NCBI GenBank assembly: GCA_900112325.1
Contig: FOLJ01000017.1
Location: 122,072-186,071, forward strand
Direction: 5' to 3'
Length of the DNA: 64,000 bases
Source of the DNA: Micromonospora sediminimaris
GTDB lineage: Bacteria; Actinomycetota; Actinomycetes; Mycobacteriales; Micromonosporaceae
The position numbers were made by a program, and so were the translations under genes. Of this stretch, positions 60,606-64,000 are shown one piece after another; position 1 is the stretch's first letter; every line of letters starts with the position of its first letter. The notes beneath the pieces are model-generated. The model ran no database searches. It was not told the DNA's origin and saw only the letters and a program-made list of their open reading frames with translations.

Positions 60606-62060
60606 ATGACCCGTGTCCTGCTGCGCTCTGCCAAGGACCCCTTCACCCCGGTCAGCCCGGAGCACTCCCTCGCGCTCTACAAGCAGGGCATTTTCGGGCG
60701 GAACGTGGGCAACCTCGTCTTCACCGAGGCGGTGCACAAGCTCGTCAGCGTGCCGGGGACCGAGGTCGTGTCCAACTCGTTCCTGAGCGAACGGCCCGGC
60801 GTGGACCAGGCGTACGTGGACCGGATCAACGAGCAGTTCGACCTGTTCGTGGTGCCCCTGGCAAATGCCTTCCGGCCTACCTTCCTGGAGAACCTGAAGC
60901 GCCTCACCTGGGTGATCGAGAACCTGCGGATTCCGGTGGTGGTGGTCGGTGTCGGCGTCGCGGGTGCCGGAGGGAGCCTCGACAACCCGTTCCCGCCGGC
61001 GACCGACGAGATGAGCGGGGCGGTGCGCCGATTCGTGCGCGCGGTGCTCGCCAGGTCGGCGACGATCGGCGTACGTGGGGAGATCACCGCCGCCTACCTC
61101 GCCGAGCTGGGTTTCGGTGACGACGTGGTCGAGGTCGTCGGCTGTCCGTCGCTGTTCCGGGACGGCCCGAACCTGAGGATCACCAAGCGGGTGGCCGAGC
61201 TGACGCCGGAGAGCAGCTTCACGATCAACATTTCGCCGTACGTGCTGCTGATGGACGAGGTCGCGACCCGACACGCCAAGCGCTACCCGAACATGGTCTA
61301 CCTGCCGCAGGACGACACCGACCTCAGGCTGTTGCTGTGGGGGGTCGAGCCGGACAACGTCCGGCCGGGAATGCCGCACCACACCGCACACCAGCTCTAC
61401 CGGGAGGACCGCATCCGGTTCTTCGTCGATGCCTCGACCTGGATGCGCTACCTGTCGGAGCGGGAGTTCTCCTTCGGCACCCGGATCCACGGCAACATCG
61501 TGGCGCTGGCCGCCGGGACGCCGGCCCACGTCCTCGTGCACGACAGCCGGACCCTGGAACTGGCCCGGTACCACGACATTCCGCACACCATGGTCCCCGG
61601 CCTGAGCCCGGAGGTCGACGCCGCAGACCTCTACGCGCAGTCCGATTACACCGCGTTCAATGCCGGGCACACGCAGCGCTGGGACCGCTTTGCCGGCTTC
61701 CTGGAGCGCAACGGCATCGAGCACATCTTCCAGCCGGGCAAGGCCAACCCGGATTACGACAAGCGGCTGGACGCCGTGGGGCTGGCACCGCCGGTGACCA
61801 CGCTGATGACCACCGATCCGGAGGCCAGGGAACGGATCACCGCCCGGGTTGCGGAACTCTACGCGCTGGGTGGCCTCCGCTCGCTGCGCAAGGCACACAA
61901 GCCGCAGATCCCGTTCCCACACACCGCTGCGCCGAAGGAGGCGGTGGCGACCGGCGAGCGGCGGCCCGTACCGTCCGCAGTGCGGCACCTGCCGGCACCT
62001 GTGCGGTCCGCGCTGCGCCGCAGTCGCGCGCTCGCTGGTCGGCTCCGCCGCCAGTCCTGA
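60606..62060 (+). CDS. Polysaccharide pyruvyl transferase family protein, copy 1
   Basis: 484 residues, cytoplasmic. The PS_pyruv_trans fold is indicated by the N-terminal YKQGIFGRNVGNLVFTEAVHKL, the middle SATIGVRGEITAAYLAELGFGDDVVEVVGCPSLF, and the C-terminal FSFGTRIHGNIVALAAGTPAHVLVHDSRT, characteristic of enzymes that move pyruvate (or remodel) on surface polysaccharides. The acceptor is unknown. ATG 60606 has GGAG 14 bases upstream, and the identical region of the paralogue starts at the same residue. Followed after 149 bp by a close paralogue. Confidence 0.85.
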   Translation: MTRVLLRSAKDPFTPVSPEHSLALYKQGIFGRNVGNLVFTEAVHKLVSVPGTEVVSNSFLSERPGVDQAYVDRINEQFDLFVVPLANAFRPTFLENLKRLTWVIENLRIPVVVVGVGVAGAGGSLDNPFPPATDEMSGAVRRFVRAVLARSATIGVRGEITAAYLAELGFGDDVVEVVGCPSLFRDGPNLRITKRVAELTPESSFTINISPYVLLMDEVATRHAKRYPNMVYLPQDDTDLRLLLWGVEPDNVRPGMPHHTAHQLYREDRIRFFVDASTWMRYLSEREFSFGTRIHGNIVALAAGTPAHVLVHDSRTLELARYHDIPHTMVPGLSPEVDAADLYAQSDYTAFNAGHTQRWDRFAGFLERNGIEHIFQPGKANPDYDKRLDAVGLAPPVTTLMTTDPEARERITARVAELYALGGLRSLRKAHKPQIPFPHTAAPKEAVATGERRPVPSAVRHLPAPVRSALRRSRALAGRLRRQS

Positions 62061-62209
62061 AGGCACCGCGCGCCCTGGGCCCGCGCCACTGACGCGTGCC
62101 CGGGACTCGGGATGGTCTCATCTGCTCGCTCAACGGGCAGGATCGCCGGTGCGTTGTTAACGTCGAATGCCTCGCCCGACCCCACACCCCCCGGCGTGGA
62201 GATGACCAA

Positions 62210-63664
62210 ATGCCTCGTGTGCTGCTGCGTTCCGCCAAGGATCCCTTCACCCCGGTGAGCCCGGAGCTCTCCCTCGCGCTCTACAAGCAAGGCATCTTCG
62301 GGCGCAACGTCGGCAACCTCGTCTTCGCCGATGCGGTGCACAAGCTGATCAGCGTGCCGGGGACCGAGGTGGTGTCCAACTCGTTCCTGAGCGAACGGCC
62401 CGGCGTGGACCGCGCGTACGTGGATCGGGTCAACGAGCAGTTCGACATGTTCGTGGTGCCGCTGGCCAACGCCTTCCGGCTGAGCTTTCTGGAGAATCTC
62501 AAGCGGCTCACCTGGGTGATCGAGCGGCTGCGGATCCCGGTCGTGGTGATCGGCGTCGGCGTGGCGGGCGGCGCGGGCAGCCTCGACGACCCGTTTCCGC
62601 CGCCGACCGACGAGCTGCGTGTGGCGGTGCGCCGGTTTGTCCGCGCGGTGCTCGACAAGTCGGCGACGATCGGCGTACGCGGTGAATTCACCCGCGCCTA
62701 CCTCGCCGAGCTGGGCTTCGGTGACGATGTGGTCGATGTGGTGGGCTGTCCGTCGCTGTTCCGCGACGGTCCGAACCTCCGGATCAGCAAGCGGGCGCCC
62801 GAGATCACCCCGGAGAGCCGTTTCACGATCAACATCTCGCCCTACGTGAAGCTGATGGACCGGATCGGTACCCGGCACGCCAAGCGCTACCCGAATATGG
62901 TCTACGTGCCGCAGGGCGACGAGGTGCTCGAACTGCTCCTGTGGGGGGTCCACCCGGGCAACGTGCGCCGAGGGCTGCCGCACCACCCCGGTCACCAGCT
63001 CTACCGGGAGGATCGCATCCGGTTCTTCGTCGACACCTCGACCTGGATGCGGTACCTCGCGGAGCGCGACTTCTCCTTCGGCACCCGGATCCACGGCAAC
63101 ATCGCGGCGCTGTCCGCCGGCACGCCCGCCTACGTGCTGGCGCACGACAGCCGGACCCTGGAGCTGGCCCGATACCACGACATCCCGCACAGCCTGGTCC
63201 CCAGCCTGACTCCGGAGGTCGACGCCGCCGATCTTTACGCCGCGGCCGACTACACCGCCTTCAACACCGGGCAGGCGCAGCGCTGGGACCGCTTTGCCGA
63301 CTTCCTTGAGCGCAACGGCATCGAACACATCTTCCAGCCCGGCAAGGCCGACCCCGGATACGAGGCCCGGCTGGCTGCTGCGGACCTGCCGCCACCGGTG
63401 ACCACGCTGATGACCACCGATCCGGAGGCCAGAGAGCGGATCGTCGCCCGGGTGGCGGAGCTTTACTCGCTCGGCGGCGTCCAGGCGTTGCGCGAGGCGC
63501 ATCAGCCGCAGATCCCCTTTCCGCACACCAAAGCGCTGCGCAAGGGGCAGGCACCGGGTGAGCGGTTGCCCGCTGGCACCGCCGTGCGCCATCTACCGGT
63601 CCCGGTGCGGTCCGTGCTGCACCGGTCCCGTACGCTCACCGATCGAATTCGCCGCATGCCCTGA
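62210..63664 (+). CDS. Polysaccharide pyruvyl transferase family protein, copy 2
   Basis: 484 residues, the same length as copy 1 and very similar throughout (by eye well over 75 percent identity, no gaps seen), with the same signatures (YKQGIFGRNVGNLVFADAVHKL, FSFGTRIHGNIAALSAGTPAYVLAHDSRT). It differs most in surface segments and the last 40 residues. ATG 62210 has GGAG 7 bases upstream. The pair is a tandem duplication with diverged intergenic DNA, bordered downstream by a transposase remnant. Confidence 0.85.
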   Translation: MPRVLLRSAKDPFTPVSPELSLALYKQGIFGRNVGNLVFADAVHKLISVPGTEVVSNSFLSERPGVDRAYVDRVNEQFDMFVVPLANAFRLSFLENLKRLTWVIERLRIPVVVIGVGVAGGAGSLDDPFPPPTDELRVAVRRFVRAVLDKSATIGVRGEFTRAYLAELGFGDDVVDVVGCPSLFRDGPNLRISKRAPEITPESRFTINISPYVKLMDRIGTRHAKRYPNMVYVPQGDEVLELLLWGVHPGNVRRGLPHHPGHQLYREDRIRFFVDTSTWMRYLAERDFSFGTRIHGNIAALSAGTPAYVLAHDSRTLELARYHDIPHSLVPSLTPEVDAADLYAAADYTAFNTGQAQRWDRFADFLERNGIEHIFQPGKADPGYEARLAAADLPPPVTTLMTTDPEARERIVARVAELYSLGGVQALREAHQPQIPFPHTKALRKGQAPGERLPAGTAVRHLPVPVRSVLHRSRTLTDRIRRMP

Positions 63665-63673
63665 GCTTGATCT

Positions 63674-64000
63674 TTAACCTGTGCGGCGTGGCCGGGGATT
63701 GGTCGATTTCTTCTTCGAAGAGGTCGTCTTCCCGGTCGCGCTGCTGGTGACGATGTGGACGTCGTAGCGGCGGGTGGGATGGCGGTTGGGTCGTCCGGGT
63801 GGGCGGCCGGGTCCTGGTCGGGTGGGTTTCGGTGCACCGGCGGGACAGGGGCTGTTGGCGCGCAGGTGCCGAAATCCGCGGCGGACCCGAGCGGGGGTGA
63901 GCCGGTGGGGTGGGGCGGGTCGTTCCCAGGGGCGACGCAGGTCGGCGGCGAGGGGCCGGGCCAGCCGGAGCTGGGTGTAGGCGGCGATGATCAGCCAGGT
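63674..64000 (-). pseudogene. 3' end of a transposase, frameshifted and cut by window edge
   Basis: Read from 64000 downward, the strand encodes TWLIIAAYTQLRLARPLAAD then LRRPWERPA, and after a one-base frame change LTPARVRRGFRHLRA ... TRPGPGRPPGRPNRH ... RRYDVHIV, ending in TAA at 63674-63676. This C-terminal pattern (AYTQLRLAR, RRPWE, LTPARVRRGFR, PGPGRPPGSKN-like) is typical of a large actinobacterial transposase family. The frame change near 63891-63896 suggests a decayed copy, or a sequencing error; the rest lies outside the window. Confidence 0.7.

Overview
The window is about 64 kb of very GC-rich actinobacterial chromosome from the origin-proximal region. Gene order follows two blocks that flank the origin in Mycobacterium and Streptomyces: parA-parB ... 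cwlM-trxA-trxB-anti-sigma-sigM-pseudokinase-murJ-cca (like Rv3918c-Rv3907c), then ino1-padR-DUF5318-ponA-GT87-rpsF-ssb-rpsR-rplI-dnaB (like Rv0046c-Rv0058). parS sites with the Streptomyces-type sequence GTTTCACGTGAAAC, the mycothiol-type enzyme remnant, inositol-phosphate synthase and SARP regulators fit a Micromonosporaceae member (Micromonospora-like). The genus is an inference from memory of family gene order, not from a search.

Region 1 (1-5.1 kb) is the chromosome partition locus: parA, parB, four perfect parS sites and three DnaA boxes in a long non-coding stretch, then a HIT-like conserved protein. Region 2 (5.1-18.6 kb) is a cell-envelope and redox module: a Ddl-like ligase coupled to an aminotransferase, a GNAT, CwlM, thioredoxin and its reductase, the SigM/anti-sigma pair, a membrane pseudokinase, the lipid II flippase MurJ, and divergent CCA-adding enzyme. 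Region 3 (18.6-22.9 kb) is accessory: a secreted subtilisin with six fascin-like repeats, Ogt, a membrane-anchored protein and a secreted I36 inhibitor in a locally AT-richer patch. Region 4 (22.9-35.5 kb) holds ino1 with its PadR regulator and palindromic operator, PBP1A, two GT-C-like membrane proteins, endonuclease IV and the rpsF-ssb-rpsR-rplI operon behind a structured intergenic region.

Region 5 (35.5-37.3 kb) is an IS1182-type element inserted in the loop of the terminator between rplI and the next convergent gene; its transposase carries a one-base frameshift. Region 6 (37.3-47.9 kb) has a tryptophan-rich membrane protein, dnaB interrupted in its P-loop by a 509-residue intein with class 3 signatures and a LAGLIDADG endonuclease, and a run of minus-strand genes ending in a GGDEF-EAL protein. 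Region 7 (48-64 kb) has two tandem paralogous SARP/NB-ARC/TPR regulators, a compact molybdenum-cofactor operon (moaC-mog-moeA-moaE), an MptC-like mannosyltransferase, DoxX, a GNAT, two tandem polysaccharide pyruvyl transferase paralogues and the broken 3' end of a transposase.

The most noteworthy observations are the class 3 DnaB intein with zinc-ribbon insertion, the IS landing inside a terminator hairpin, the split MurJ/pseudokinase arrangement with lost kinase residues, perfect DnaA boxes clustered away from oriC next to parS, pseudokinase and dnaB, and the structured region upstream of rpsF. I saw no CRISPR array, tRNA, rRNA or clear phage. No wholly new multi-gene system can be demonstrated from sequence alone.
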